From positions 149,691 through 213,690 of the forward strand of contig NZ_WKJL01000007.1 of assembly GCF_009674565.1 (NCBI RefSeq): a stretch of 64,000 bases of DNA, read 5' to 3'. Below the pieces are notes generated by a model. It saw only the letters and a list, made by a program, of their open reading frames with translations. It searched no databases and was not told the DNA's origin. Each line of letters begins with the position of its first letter. Within the stretch, counting starts at the first letter, position 1. Positions 27,110-35,965 of the stretch are shown here, one piece after another. Source of the DNA: Duganella aquatilis (lineage in GTDB: Bacteria > Pseudomonadota > Gammaproteobacteria > Burkholderiales > Burkholderiaceae_D). The translations under genes were made by a program, and so were the position numbers.

Positions 27110-28126
27110 TTACACGCTCTTGAGGAACTTGAGCAGGTGTTCGAAGTAGAACGCCTGCGCATCCCACATGCACAGGTGGCTGCCCTGCTCGCAGATCACG
27201 GAACGCGCGTTCGGCATCAGGCGCGCCATCTTGCGCATGTCTTCCGGGTCCATCTCGTCGTAGGTCGAGCCGATGGTCAGCGAGCGCACCTTGATCTCGT
27301 GCAGGCGGTCCCAGCGCTCCCAATCCTTCATATTGCCAGTGACCAGGAATTCGCTCTTGCCCTGCATCTGGTTATAGATCTTCAGGTTGGCGTGACGGAA
27401 GGTACGGTCCACCGCGTCCGGCCATGGCGCCGTGCGGCAGATCACTTTCGGATACAGCTCTTCCATCATGATCTGTTCATACTCGGGCGAGTCGTAGGCT
27501 TCCTTGGCTTCCAGCGCCTGCAGCTTGGCCTGCGTGGCCGGCGGCAGCTGCCGCTTGATGCCGTCCAGATGCTTGAGCAGCGACTGGATGCCGGCCGTCA
27601 TATTGGAAATCACCAGGCCACGCAGGTGCTGCTGGTGGTGCAGCGCATACTCGATGCCCAGCATGCCGCCCCACGAGTGGCCGTACAGCACGAACTTCTC
27701 CAGGCCCAGACCCTTGCGCACTTCTTCCACTTCTTCCAGGTAGCGCGGCAGCGTCCACAACGACGGATCGTCCGGCTGATCGGAATTGCCGCAACCCAGC
27801 TGGTCGTAGTAATACATCTCGATGCCGGCCTGCGGCAGGAACGACTCCATCGCCTCCAGGTATTCGTGCGTGAAGCCAGGGCCGCCGTGCAGCAGCAAAA
27901 CCTTGATCGGGCCGCTGCCGATCTTCTTGGTCCACACCTTGTACTTGCCGCCCACCACCGGCACCATTTTCACGCCGGCCGTACGGATGCCCGGCGGATT
28001 CAGCCCGTCAGGCTTGCTTACCGTCACGCCGTCGGACGACGCCACGGCGGTGGTTTTGGCGACGGCGCTGCCGCCGGCCAGAGTCGCGGTCACCATGCTG
28101 GTGGCAAGAAAGTTTCGACGATCCAC
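27110..28126 (-). CDS. Proline-iminopeptidase-family alpha/beta hydrolase, Tat-exported
   Basis: 338 residues. The N-terminus M-D-R-R-N-F-L-A-T-S is a twin-arginine signal. The S33 family features are L-L-L-H-G-G-P-G (78-85), D-Q-L-G-C-G-N-S (108-115), nucleophile Ser151 in G-H-S-W-G-G-M and a C-terminal His in E-Q-G-S-H. These enzymes release N-terminal proline or hydrolyse related amides. GTG 28126 follows GGGAGG by eight bases. Upstream lies a promoter bracketed by two identical palindromes, so it is probably repressed by a TetR-type protein, plausibly the one at 29029. Confidence 0.87.
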   Translation of the reverse strand: MDRRNFLATSMVTATLAGGSAVAKTTAVASSDGVTVSKPDGLNPPGIRTAGVKMVPVVGGKYKVWTKKIGSGPIKVLLLHGGPGFTHEYLEAMESFLPQAGIEMYYYDQLGCGNSDQPDDPSLWTLPRYLEEVEEVRKGLGLEKFVLYGHSWGGMLGIEYALHHQQHLRGLVISNMTAGIQSLLKHLDGIKRQLPPATQAKLQALEAKEAYDSPEYEQIMMEELYPKVICRTAPWPDAVDRTFRHANLKIYNQMQGKSEFLVTGNMKDWERWDRLHEIKVRSLTIGSTYDEMDPEDMRKMARLMPNARSVICEQGSHLCMWDAQAFYFEHLLKFLKSV

Positions 28127-28148
28127 TACATTCCTCCCTTAAATTGAA

Positions 28149-28205
28149 CAGCCTTACACTGTAAAGTCAGGTAGAATACACGCTCAGCCTTACACTGTAA
28201 AGTCA
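28149..28205 (-). promoter_or_regulatory. Promoter flanked by two identical TetR-type palindromes
   Basis: A 21-base element occurs twice as a direct repeat (28149-28169 and 28185-28205), each holding the palindrome TTACA-C-TGTAA. On the minus strand TTTACA (28196-28201, inside the upstream copy) lies 17 bases before TATTCT (28173-28178), a well-spaced sigma-70 promoter. The second copy covers the transcription start region. The upstream copy overlaps the stop codon of the acetyltransferase gene. The layout would let a repressor block the peptidase promoter at both ends. Confidence 0.7.
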
Positions 28206-29002
28206 ACCGGACACAGATAGTTCGACCGCGTGCCTACCGGGCGGAATCCGGCGCGCTGGATGTTGTTGATGGAATGCCGAACCTGCGCGTCCGCCTCGAC
28301 GGCGGCGATGCCGCAACCAGCCGCCCTGGCCGCGGCCAGCCGCACCGCCATCAGCATCTGCTGGCTGCCCTGGCGGCGCGCGGCCGGCAAGGTGGCGCCC
28401 ATGCCCAGCCAGGCGTTGGGACCGTCGACCAGCAATGCGCCGGTGGCGACCGGCACGCCCTGGGCATCGCAGGCGAAATACACCTGCCAGCCGGCCGCCT
28501 CGTTCAGGCCGGCCATCCACGGCACCAGCACCGGCGGCATGCCGAAGCTGTCGCACAGGATCTGGCCGGCCAGACCGAATTCATGCTTGCCGGCCCGGCG
28601 CACCGCGAGTCCGGAAGCCGGCGCCGGCGGCGTGAAGCCGTCCAGCTCGCAAACAAACTTGGCCCAGCTGCCTTGCGGCTGGAAACCGCGCGCCAGCAGG
28701 CTGTCGCGCAGCGCGCCGTTGCCGGGACCATCCCACACATGAACCCAGAATTGCGGAATGTCGCGTTCACGGAACAGCTCTGTGATCCGTGCCAGCGTGG
28801 CGTCATCCAGCGCCGTATCGCCCGGCAGGCCGACCACCCGGTTCATGATGGGCGACGGCATGGCGGCCACGCGCAGCAGCGCGGCGCTGGTGCCGGACAT
28901 GTCGAACACGCCGCAGCCGAACGACGCCGGCGCGGCCGCGAAAAAGCTGCGCCGGGCGGCGATTTCTATGGATTCGCTTCCAGTGCGATAATGTGAAAGC
29001 AT
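28190..29002 (-). CDS. GNAT-family N-acetyltransferase
   Basis: 270 residues. The C-terminal half has the acetyl-CoA core: G-A-L-L-V-D-G-P-N-A-W-L-G-M-G-A-T-L near 195, then R-R-Q-G-S-Q-Q-M-L-M (Q/R-x-x-G-x-G/S type loop), and I-N-N-I-Q-R-A-G-F-R near 250. The N-terminal half is variable and may form a second GNAT-like lobe. Substrate unknown. The start is uncertain because no ribosome site precedes ATG 29002. It is divergent from the TetR gene by 26 bases, and its stop lies within an operator repeat of the gene downstream. Confidence 0.8.
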   Translation of the reverse strand: MLSHYRTGSESIEIAARRSFFAAAPASFGCGVFDMSGTSAALLRVAAMPSPIMNRVVGLPGDTALDDATLARITELFRERDIPQFWVHVWDGPGNGALRDSLLARGFQPQGSWAKFVCELDGFTPPAPASGLAVRRAGKHEFGLAGQILCDSFGMPPVLVPWMAGLNEAAGWQVYFACDAQGVPVATGALLVDGPNAWLGMGATLPAARRQGSQQMLMAVRLAAARAAGCGIAAVEADAQVRHSINNIQRAGFRPVGTRSNYLCPVDFTV

Positions 29003-29028
29003 CGTGATTAAAGGCTGATAAGGAAAGC

Positions 29029-29676
29029 GTGAAAAACAAAAACGAACCGCTGGACCGCAACCGCATCGCCCAGACCGCGCTGGCGATGATCGACGAACAG
29101 GGCATCGACCAGCTGAGCATGCGCAAGCTGGGCACCGAGCTGGGCGTGGAAGCCATGGCGCTCTACCACCACTTCCGCAACAAGGCCGAGCTGCTGGACG
29201 GCATTCTCGACATCGTGCTCGACGAAGTCAGCGCCACGCTGACGCCGGACGGCACACCGCTGGCGCGCGCGCGCCGCACCTTCGACGGCCTGCGCAAGAT
29301 CGCGATCCTGCATCCGCACGCGTTTCTCAGCATGGTGTCGCGCCGCTTCCGCACGCCGACCGCGCTGCGTTTTTATGAAGAACTGCTGGGATTATTTCAC
29401 GAAGCCGGCATGAGCGCGGAACAAAGTGCGCGCTATTACCGCACCATGGCCAACTTCACGGTGGGCGCCGGCATCGCCGAAGTCGGCAGCCGCGCCCAAC
29501 AGCCGGACGCGACGCCGATCATCCTGGAGGACTTCAATCGTCCCGATGAATTCCCCCACATCACAGCCGCCATGCCCTTCCTGCGCGTGACCGAGATCGA
29601 CCAGATCTATCACTCGGGCATGGACATCCTGTTTGCCGCGCTGGCGGCGGAACTCAAGCCTACTTCGCCGCCTTGA
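29029..29676 (+). CDS. TetR/AcrR-family transcriptional regulator
   Basis: 215 residues starting at GTG 29029, with AAGGAA seven bases upstream. The helix-turn-helix is at about residues 12-50 (I-A-Q-T-A-L-A-M-I, then [12 protein letters not shown] and A-L-Y-H-H-F-R-N-K). The C-terminal region is of the TetR_C type. It is divergent from the acetyltransferase gene and is the natural candidate to bind the palindromes at 28149-28205. Its end overlaps the convergent hydrolase gene by 17 bases. Confidence 0.92.
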   Translation: MKNKNEPLDRNRIAQTALAMIDEQGIDQLSMRKLGTELGVEAMALYHHFRNKAELLDGILDIVLDEVSATLTPDGTPLARARRTFDGLRKIAILHPHAFLSMVSRRFRTPTALRFYEELLGLFHEAGMSAEQSARYYRTMANFTVGAGIAEVGSRAQQPDATPIILEDFNRPDEFPHITAAMPFLRVTEIDQIYHSGMDILFAALAAELKPTSPP

Positions 29677-30628
29677 GGTGCTTGGCCAGGAACGGCCGCA
29701 TGTAGCCGACGATGGCCGCGCTATCCTCTTCCAGCGCGAAGTGGCCGGTGTCGAGGAAGTGCAGCTCGGCCTTCGGCAAATCGCGCAGGTACGGATGGGC
29801 GCCCGGCGGCGGGAAGATCTTGTCGTTCTTGCCCCAGACGATCAGCATCGGCGGCTGGTACTTGCGGAAGTAGGCCTGCCACTCGGGATAATGGCCGGGA
29901 TTGGTGCCGTAGCTGTAGAACATTTCCAGCTGAATGTCCTTGTTGCCGGGACGGTCCATATACGCCTGATCGACGGTCCACGCATCCGGGCTGATGTGCT
30001 TCATGTCGCGGATGCCTTCCGAGTACTGCCACTTGGTCGCATCCAGCTCGAACAGCGGACGCAGCTTGGCGCCGTTGGCGACGGTCTTGTCCTTCCAGTA
30101 GACCTTGGCCGAATCCCAGAACTCGCCGGCGATGCCTTCATCATATGCATTGCCGTTCTGGACCACGATGGCCGTCACGCACTCGGGATGGGCGGTGGCG
30201 ATGCGGTAGCCGATCGGCGCGCCGTAGTCCTGCACGTAGAGCGCATAGCGCGTCAGCCCCAGCTGCTGCGTCAGGCCATCCACCACCTTGGCCAGGTTGT
30301 CGAAGCTGTAGGTGAACTTGTCCATCGGCGGCATGTCGCTCTGGCCGTAGCCGGGATAGTCGGGCGCGATCAGGTGGTAGCGGTCGGCCAGCTGTGGTAT
30401 CAGGTTGCGGAACATCTGCGACGAGGTCGGGAAGCCGTGCAGCAGCAGCAAGACCGGTGCGTCCTTCGGGCCGGCCTCACGGTAGAACACGTTGATGCCA
30501 TCGACCTTCACGGTATGGTATTCAACGGCGGCGGTGCTGGCGACATTGGCCGCGTCCTTGGCCATGACGGCCGGTGCGGCGGAGGCGAGCAGCGCCAGGC
30601 TCAGTGCGAGCGTGCGGAGGGTATGCAC
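29660..30628 (-). CDS. Exported alpha/beta hydrolase, dehalogenase/epoxide-hydrolase-like
   Basis: 322 residues with a signal peptide (1-24, V-M-A). The oxyanion motif is H-G-F-P-T-S-S (64-70). The nucleophile position is Asp134 in V-Q-D-Y-G-A-P-I-G, as in haloalkane dehalogenases and epoxide hydrolases, not Ser as in esterases. The catalytic His is in D-T-G-H-F-A-L-E near residue 298. Substrate is unknown. It begins 11 bases after the DsrE-like gene in the same direction, so the two are probably co-transcribed. Confidence 0.85.
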   Translation of the reverse strand: MHTLRTLALSLALLASAAPAVMAKDAANVASTAAVEYHTVKVDGINVFYREAGPKDAPVLLLLHGFPTSSQMFRNLIPQLADRYHLIAPDYPGYGQSDMPPMDKFTYSFDNLAKVVDGLTQQLGLTRYALYVQDYGAPIGYRIATAHPECVTAIVVQNGNAYDEGIAGEFWDSAKVYWKDKTVANGAKLRPLFELDATKWQYSEGIRDMKHISPDAWTVDQAYMDRPGNKDIQLEMFYSYGTNPGHYPEWQAYFRKYQPPMLIVWGKNDKIFPPPGAHPYLRDLPKAELHFLDTGHFALEEDSAAIVGYMRPFLAKHLKAAK

Positions 30629-30639
30629 GGCGAGCTCCT

Positions 30640-31011
30640 TCAGAACAGGAAAACGGTGTAGCCATCGGCCGAAATCTGGGCGATGCTTGGCAGGCCGGAG
30701 GTGCCGGGCACGCTGTTGTCGGTGATCAGGTCGAAGCCGGCTTTCTCGACTTCCTCGCGCGCGCCGAACACGTCGGCGCAGCCGCAGGAAATGCCGACCA
30801 CCGTGTCTTCCACCGCCTTGTACAGCGCGTGGATCGGATGGCTGTCCGACGCCAGCACGCCGGGCCAGCGGGTGCCGGTGCCCTGGAAATAGATGCCGAC
30901 CTCGGTGCCCTTGTGTTTAAAATCGTAGGCGGCGGCCAGGCCGTTGAACATGCGCCCCAGCGCTTCTTCCCCGGCCTTGGGATCGGACAAAATGATGATC
31001 GCGGCTTTCAT
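30640..31011 (-). CDS. DsrE-family protein
   Basis: 123 residues starting [11 protein letters not shown]. It has the flavodoxin-like DsrE fold pattern: [20 protein letters not shown] and a Cys-containing C-G-C-A near residue 80, with S-A-D-G-Y at the end. DsrE proteins often handle sulfur on a conserved Cys, but this stand-alone version is not part of a dsr or tus operon. It is the first gene of a pair with the hydrolase downstream. Confidence 0.8.
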   Translation of the reverse strand: MKAAIIILSDPKAGEEALGRMFNGLAAAYDFKHKGTEVGIYFQGTGTRWPGVLASDSHPIHALYKAVEDTVVGISCGCADVFGAREEVEKAGFDLITDNSVPGTSGLPSIAQISADGYTVFLF

Positions 31012-31046
31012 GGTATTCCTTTCGTTCTCTCTACAGTTTTAGTTGG

Positions 31047-31065
31047 CCGCCACATCGTGTGGCGG
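31047..31065. other. Strong hairpin upstream of the DsrE-like gene
   Basis: Perfect eight-base arms CCGCCACA and TGTGGCGG with a three-base loop, 36 bases before the DsrE start in the divergent region. No T-run follows on either strand. It may be an operator or a leader hairpin; no function can be assigned. Confidence 0.35.
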
Positions 31066-31247
31066 GTTCAGGCATTGTAGGAACGACGGCATATGAGAAA
31101 AACAACGCTGTCCTCAATTCATTGTTTCGCTGCGAGAGATAGTGCGTTTGTTACTCCCTGCGAAATAGTGACTTGCGTCCGGTGCGTATTCTGGTTTGGC
31201 GGATTATTTCGCAAAATATCCCCATCATTAATCTGGGAGAGACAGCA

Positions 31248-32171
31248 ATGAGCGACAGTTTCCATCCCGGCGAACGGGAGGCGCAGGAGCGCGCCGGCGA
31301 AACCGCGATCGCCGACCGCAATATCGCGGTGCTGTCGGATACGGTGATTGCCGGCGCCCGACCATTCATCGCCAAGCAGTTCATGGGGGTACTGGCCAGC
31401 GCGGACGCCGACGGCAAGGTGTGGTCATCGGTAGTGTTCGGCAAGCCGGGCTTTCTGCACACGGAAAGCGGCCGCTCGATCCTGATCGACGTGGCGGAAG
31501 CGGAGCGCGACCATGCCGATCCGCTGTGGGCCAACATGACGCCCGGCGCCGATCTCGGCATGCTGTTCATCGAACTGGGTTCGCGCCGGCGCTACCGCGT
31601 CAACGGCAGCGTGCTGCGGCTCGATCAGCACGGCGCCGAAATCGCCATCTATGAAGCGTATCCGAACTGCCCCAAATACATCCAGCGCCGCCATCTGCGC
31701 CGCAGCGGCGAGCCTGCGCTGCCGGCGCCGGCCACGCACGGCACCGTGTTGCATGGGGAGGCCGAAGCCATCGTCCGCCAGGCCGACACGGTGTTTGTCG
31801 CCAGCCGCCACGTCGACAGCGGCGCGGACGCCTCGCATCGCGGCGGCAACGCCGGCTTCATCAAGTTGATGGACGACAGCACGCTGCGCTTCCCGGACTA
31901 CGACGGCAACAGCCTGTTCAACACGCTCGGCAACTTCAACGTCGATCCGCGCGGCGGCTTGTGCATTCCGGATTTCGAACGCGGTCAATTGTTGCAGCTG
32001 ACCGGCGCCGCCAGGGTGCTGTGGAACCAGGACGATCCGCATAACGAAACCGGCGGCACGCGGCGCTACTGGGAGTTCAAGATTGACCGCTGGATACTGC
32101 GCAACACGCCGCAACCGCTGGAGTGGGAATATCTGGACGCATCGCCGTTCAATCCCGCCGTTGCGAGCTGA
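31248..32171 (+). CDS. Pyridoxamine-5'-phosphate-oxidase-like FMN-binding protein
   Basis: 307 residues; ATG 31248 follows GGGAGA. The split-barrel PPOX fold is suggested by F-M-G-V-L-A-S-A-D-A-D-G-K-V-W-S-S near 50 and by the second half, G-N-A-G-F-I-K-L-M-D, D-Y-D-G-N-S-L-F-N-T-L-G-N and G-L-C-I-P-D-F near 205-250. The central region has C-P-K-Y-I-Q-R-R. Proteins of this type (PA1206/YPO-like) bind flavin and are often found fused to or beside a ferredoxin reductase, as here with only four bases between the genes. The pair probably forms one redox unit. Confidence 0.82.
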   Translation: MSDSFHPGEREAQERAGETAIADRNIAVLSDTVIAGARPFIAKQFMGVLASADADGKVWSSVVFGKPGFLHTESGRSILIDVAEAERDHADPLWANMTPGADLGMLFIELGSRRRYRVNGSVLRLDQHGAEIAIYEAYPNCPKYIQRRHLRRSGEPALPAPATHGTVLHGEAEAIVRQADTVFVASRHVDSGADASHRGGNAGFIKLMDDSTLRFPDYDGNSLFNTLGNFNVDPRGGLCIPDFERGQLLQLTGAARVLWNQDDPHNETGGTRRYWEFKIDRWILRNTPQPLEWEYLDASPFNPAVAS

Positions 32172-32175
32172 GGCC

Positions 32176-33129
32176 ATGCGTTTCAAGATCGCCCGCATCA
32201 TCGACCACGGCGCCGCCGTCAAGGAGTTTCACCTGCGGCGCGAAGACGGCGTGCCGCTGCCGGCCTGGCAGCCCGGCGCGCACGTGCTGCTGCGCTTCGC
32301 CGCAGCCGACGGACGGCAGTTCGAGAAGCACTATTCGCTGGTCGGCGACGCCGCGCCGGCGGATACCTACCGCATCGCCGTGCAGCGCGAGGCGCAAGGC
32401 CACGGCGGCTCGCGCTGCCTGCACGATGAATTCGGGCCGGGCAGCGCGGTGGAATTGAGCGGGCCATTCAACAGCTTCCCGCTGCACGCGACGCCCCCAT
32501 CGGCCGCACGCGTGCTGCTGATTGCCGGCGGCATCGGCATCACGCCGATGGTATCGATGGCGCACGCGCTAAGTGCCGCCGGCGCGCCTTTCGCCCTGCA
32601 CTACCTGGCGCACAGCCGCGACAGGCTGGTGCTGCTGGACGAACTACACGCCATTGCGCGTGCCGCCGTCACACCGCACGTGTCGCAGGAAACCGGCCGC
32701 GCCGATCTCGCCGCCCTGCTCGGCCCCTACAACGCCGGCGACAGCTGCTACGCCTGCGGCCCGGTCGCGCTGCTGCAAGCACTGGCGGCCACCGCCGCGC
32801 AACTCGGCTGGCCGGCCGGCGCGCTGCACGTCGAAAGCTTCGGCGCCCGCGCCGACGGCGAAGATGCCCCGCTACAAGTCGAACTGTCGCTATCGCAGAT
32901 GACCATCGACGTCCCGCCCGGCACGACTATCCTGGACGCGCTGATCGCCGCCGACGTCTTCGTCTCCTACGACTGCAAGCGCGGGGAATGCGGCAACTGC
33001 TACACGCCGGTGCTGGAAGGCCAGCCGCTGCACCGCGACGTCTGCCTGACGCCAGCCATGCGCGCCACCGGCATGTGCACCTGCGTATCCTGGGCCGCCG
33101 CGCCGGGACGGCTGGTGCTGGAAATCTAG
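32176..33129 (+). CDS. Phthalate-dioxygenase-reductase-type ferredoxin oxidoreductase
   Basis: 317 residues. Domain order is FMN/FAD-binding barrel, NAD(P) domain (L-L-I-A-G-G-I-G-I-T-P-M near 120) and a C-terminal plant-type [2Fe-2S] ferredoxin. The cluster cysteines are C267, C272 and C275 (Y-D-C-K-R-G-E-C-G-N-C) plus C303 near the end. This order is that of the phthalate dioxygenase reductase/VanB family, which moves electrons from NAD(P)H through flavin to an oxygenase. No oxygenase lies nearby; the PPOX-fold protein just upstream is the likely partner. The end overlaps the convergent kinase gene by four bases. Confidence 0.88.
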   Translation: MRFKIARIIDHGAAVKEFHLRREDGVPLPAWQPGAHVLLRFAAADGRQFEKHYSLVGDAAPADTYRIAVQREAQGHGGSRCLHDEFGPGSAVELSGPFNSFPLHATPPSAARVLLIAGGIGITPMVSMAHALSAAGAPFALHYLAHSRDRLVLLDELHAIARAAVTPHVSQETGRADLAALLGPYNAGDSCYACGPVALLQALAATAAQLGWPAGALHVESFGARADGEDAPLQVELSLSQMTIDVPPGTTILDALIAADVFVSYDCKRGECGNCYTPVLEGQPLHRDVCLTPAMRATGMCTCVSWAAAPGRLVLEI

Positions 33130-35222
33130 TCCGCGCGCCGCTCCGCACCGGCCAGTTCCTTGACCCGCAGCGCCAGCGCATCCGCGGCAAACGGCTTGGT
33201 CAGGACTTGCATGCCGCGCTCCAGGTGGCCGTGGTTGAGCACCGCGTGCTCGGCGTAGCCGGTGACGAACAGCACCGGCACCTCCGGCAGGCGCGCACGG
33301 ACGGCGTCGGCCAGCTGCCGGCCGTTCATGCCGTTCGGTAGGCCGACATCGGTGATCAGCAGGTCGATATCCGGGTGCGCGGCCAGCAGCCTTAGCGCGG
33401 CCGGGCCGTCTTCCGCTGCTATCAGGTCATAGCCCAGATCCTCCAGCACTTCGACTGTCACGGTGCGCACCAGCGGTTCGTCGTCGACCACCAGGATTTT
33501 CTTGCGCCAGAGCGCGGCGGTTGCGCGGCGCTCCTCCGTCACGCTTTCCTCGTGGCTCGCGCCGACATAGCGCGGCAGCAGCAGGCACACTGTCGTGCCC
33601 TCGCCTTCCGCCGAATCGATATACACCGCGCCGCCCGACTGGCCGGCGAAGCCATACACCATCGACAGTCCCAGGCCGGTGCCCTTGCCTGCCGGCTTGG
33701 TGGTGAAGAACGGGTCGAAGGCGCGCGCCAGCACGTCCGCCGTCATGCCGACGCCGGTGTCGCGGATCGCCAGCGACACATAGTCGCCGGCCGCCACGCC
33801 GCGCACGGCTGCGGCTTCGGCGTCGAGGGTCTGGTTGGCCATCTCGATGGTCAGCTTGCCGCCGTCCGGCATGGCGTCGCGCGCGTTGATGCACAGGTTG
33901 AGCAACGCGTTTTCGATCTGGCCGATATCGACAAAGGTATTCCACAACTCGGCCGGCGCGCGCGTGTCGACCGCAATCGCCGGCCCCACGCTGCGGCACA
34001 CCAGGTCGTGCATGCTGGCGACGATGCGGGTCAGGTTGGATGGCTTGGGATCCAGCGTCTGCCGGCGCGAGAACGCCAGCAGGCGCTGGGTCAAGGCGGC
34101 GGCGCGCTTGACGGCCGACTGCGCGCCGTGGACGTGTCGATCCAGATCGGCGATGCGGCCTTGCCCCAGCCGGATCTTCATCAGTTCCAGGCTGCCGCTG
34201 ATGCCGGCCAGGATGTTGTTGAAATCGTGGGCCAGGCCGCCGGTCAGCTGACCGACGGCATCCATCTTCTGCGCCTGGCGCAGGGCATCCTCGGCCTTGA
34301 GCAGCGCGGCCGTGCGTTCCTCGACGCGCTGCTCCAGCGTGTCGTTGAGGGAGCGCAGCGCGGCGATGGCGCGGTCACGCTCGGCCTCCACCGCGCGCCG
34401 CCCCTCCATGTCGATCAGCACGCCGGGAAAGGCGGCGGGCGTGCCGTCGGCCGCCAGTTCGACGCGGCCGTTGGCTTCGAGCCAGTAGTAATTGCCGTCC
34501 TGGCGACGGGTGCGGTACTGGTGGGCGTAGGCGCCGCCGCGGGTGAACACTTCGGCGATGGCGGCCGCCAGACCTTCGCGGTCGTCGGGATGGACGGTGG
34601 CGACGATCTCCGCCAGCGGCAGCCCGGCGCGGCCCCTGGCCGGGTCAAGGCCGAAGGCGGTGGCGAAGCCTTCGTCGACGCTGAACTGGTCGGCCGGCAC
34701 GTCCCAGAACCAGGTGCCGATGATGGCGCCGGCAGCCAGCGCCAGCTGCACGCGCTGCACATTCTCGCGCAGCGCGGCGTCGGTTTTCTTGCGCTCGGAA
34801 ACGTCGCGGAACAGCACGGAAACCTGGCCCATCTCCACCGGGCCGGCGCGCGTGGCGGACACCTCGATGTAGCGGCCGACGGCGACAAACTCCTGCTCGA
34901 AACGCGCCGGCTCGCCTGTCAGCAGCACCTTGCCGTACAGGTCGAGCCAGGTCTGGGCGTGGTCCGGTTCGATCTCGCGCAGGCGCTTGCCGATGATGTC
35001 GCCGATGCCGGTGTGGCGTTCGTAGCCGGAGTTGGCCTCGATGTGGACGTAATCGCTGAGCGGGCCGTGCGGGCCGTCGATGAACTGGATGATGCAGAAA
35101 CCGTCGTCGATCGCCTCGAACAGGGCGTGACGGCGCACGCTGCTCAGCGCCAGTTGCTCTTCGAGCTCGGCACGGCTGAGGGAAGCCACATCCTGGGCTG
35201 CGCCTGTCGTTTTCAAGAACAC
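33126..35222 (-). CDS. PAS-PAS hybrid histidine kinase with C-terminal receiver
   Basis: 698 residues, no membrane segments. Two PAS domains (about 28-150 and 155-285) are followed by a short coiled coil and the dimerisation/phosphoacceptor helix with L-A-H-D-F-N-N-I-L near residue 330. The ATPase domain has N-A-L-L-N-L-C-I-N-A-R-D-A, D-T-G-V-G-M and G-T-G-L-G-L-S. The receiver at about 570-690 has V-V-D-D-E, acceptor Asp in L-I-T-D-V-G-L-P and L-T-K-P-F. The N-terminal PAS lacks the LOV cysteine motif. No partner regulator is adjacent; the GntR gene beside it belongs to another unit. The start could be GTG 35222 or TTG 35216. Confidence 0.9.
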   Translation of the reverse strand: MFLKTTGAAQDVASLSRAELEEQLALSSVRRHALFEAIDDGFCIIQFIDGPHGPLSDYVHIEANSGYERHTGIGDIIGKRLREIEPDHAQTWLDLYGKVLLTGEPARFEQEFVAVGRYIEVSATRAGPVEMGQVSVLFRDVSERKKTDAALRENVQRVQLALAAGAIIGTWFWDVPADQFSVDEGFATAFGLDPARGRAGLPLAEIVATVHPDDREGLAAAIAEVFTRGGAYAHQYRTRRQDGNYYWLEANGRVELAADGTPAAFPGVLIDMEGRRAVEAERDRAIAALRSLNDTLEQRVEERTAALLKAEDALRQAQKMDAVGQLTGGLAHDFNNILAGISGSLELMKIRLGQGRIADLDRHVHGAQSAVKRAAALTQRLLAFSRRQTLDPKPSNLTRIVASMHDLVCRSVGPAIAVDTRAPAELWNTFVDIGQIENALLNLCINARDAMPDGGKLTIEMANQTLDAEAAAVRGVAAGDYVSLAIRDTGVGMTADVLARAFDPFFTTKPAGKGTGLGLSMVYGFAGQSGGAVYIDSAEGEGTTVCLLLPRYVGASHEESVTEERRATAALWRKKILVVDDEPLVRTVTVEVLEDLGYDLIAAEDGPAALRLLAAHPDIDLLITDVGLPNGMNGRQLADAVRARLPEVPVLFVTGYAEHAVLNHGHLERGMQVLTKPFAADALALRVKELAGAERRAD

Positions 35223-35281
35223 CTTAAGCCTGACTTTCGGGGAGTTGATCGCCAGGCATTATAACGTGGTGGGCGGCAGTC

Positions 35282-35965
35282 CTATTGGCGGCGGCGCGAC
35301 AGGATGAACTGCTCCAGTTCCTCGCAGGCGTGCTCGATGTGGCGCTTGAGCAGCGCGGCGGCGGCGCGCACCTCGCCGGCCTTGCACAGGCGGACCAGCG
35401 CCTCGTGTTCCTCCTCGGCGCGGCGGCAGCTGTCGACGCTGAGCGACAGTTGCAAGCGCGTGTAGCGGTCGGTCTGCTGCAACAACGTCGCGACGATGGC
35501 CAGCGTGCGCGGCTGGCTGGCGCGCGACATCAGCACGTCGTGCAGCCGGGTGTTGAGTTCGCCCCAGCGCGTCATGCGCTGGGCGTCGAGTTCCTGCTTG
35601 TACTCGGCCAGGATGGCGTCGAGCTGGGCGAAGTCTTCCGCCGTCAGGCGCGGCGCGGATTTCTTCAGCAGCACCGGTTCCAGCAAGGCGCGCAGCATGA
35701 ACAGCTCGCTGATCTCATCGACCGACAGCTCCGACACCACCGCGCCCTTGTGCGGCACGATGCGCACCAGCCCCTCGCCCTCCAGCTGCACCAGCGCCTC
35801 GCGCACCGGAATCCGGCTGATGCCGAATTCGCTGGCCAGCGCATCCTGGCGCAGCTGGAATCCTTCCGGCAGCTCGCCCGACATGATCTTGCGCCGCAGC
35901 GCGTCGGCCGCCTGGTCGGCAACCGTGGTGGGAGAAAGGCGTAGCGAGGTGGCGGGCAAATTCAT
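35282..35965 (-). CDS. GntR-family regulator, FCD (FadR) subfamily
   Basis: 227 residues: winged-helix N-terminus (A-D-A-L-R-R-K-I-M-S-G-E-L, then L-A-S-E-F-G-I-S-R-I-P-V-R-E-A-L) and an all-helical FCD effector domain with metal-binding His/Asp positions (residue about 135, L-N-T-R-L-H, and C-terminal H-I-E-H-A). The stop of the aldolase gene upstream abuts its start, so the two are co-transcribed. It probably senses the sugar acid or a breakdown product and controls the aldolase operon, perhaps at the inverted repeat 36979-36997. Confidence 0.9.
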   Translation of the reverse strand: MNLPATSLRLSPTTVADQAADALRRKIMSGELPEGFQLRQDALASEFGISRIPVREALVQLEGEGLVRIVPHKGAVVSELSVDEISELFMLRALLEPVLLKKSAPRLTAEDFAQLDAILAEYKQELDAQRMTRWGELNTRLHDVLMSRASQPRTLAIVATLLQQTDRYTRLQLSLSVDSCRRAEEEHEALVRLCKAGEVRAAAALLKRHIEHACEELEQFILSRRRQ

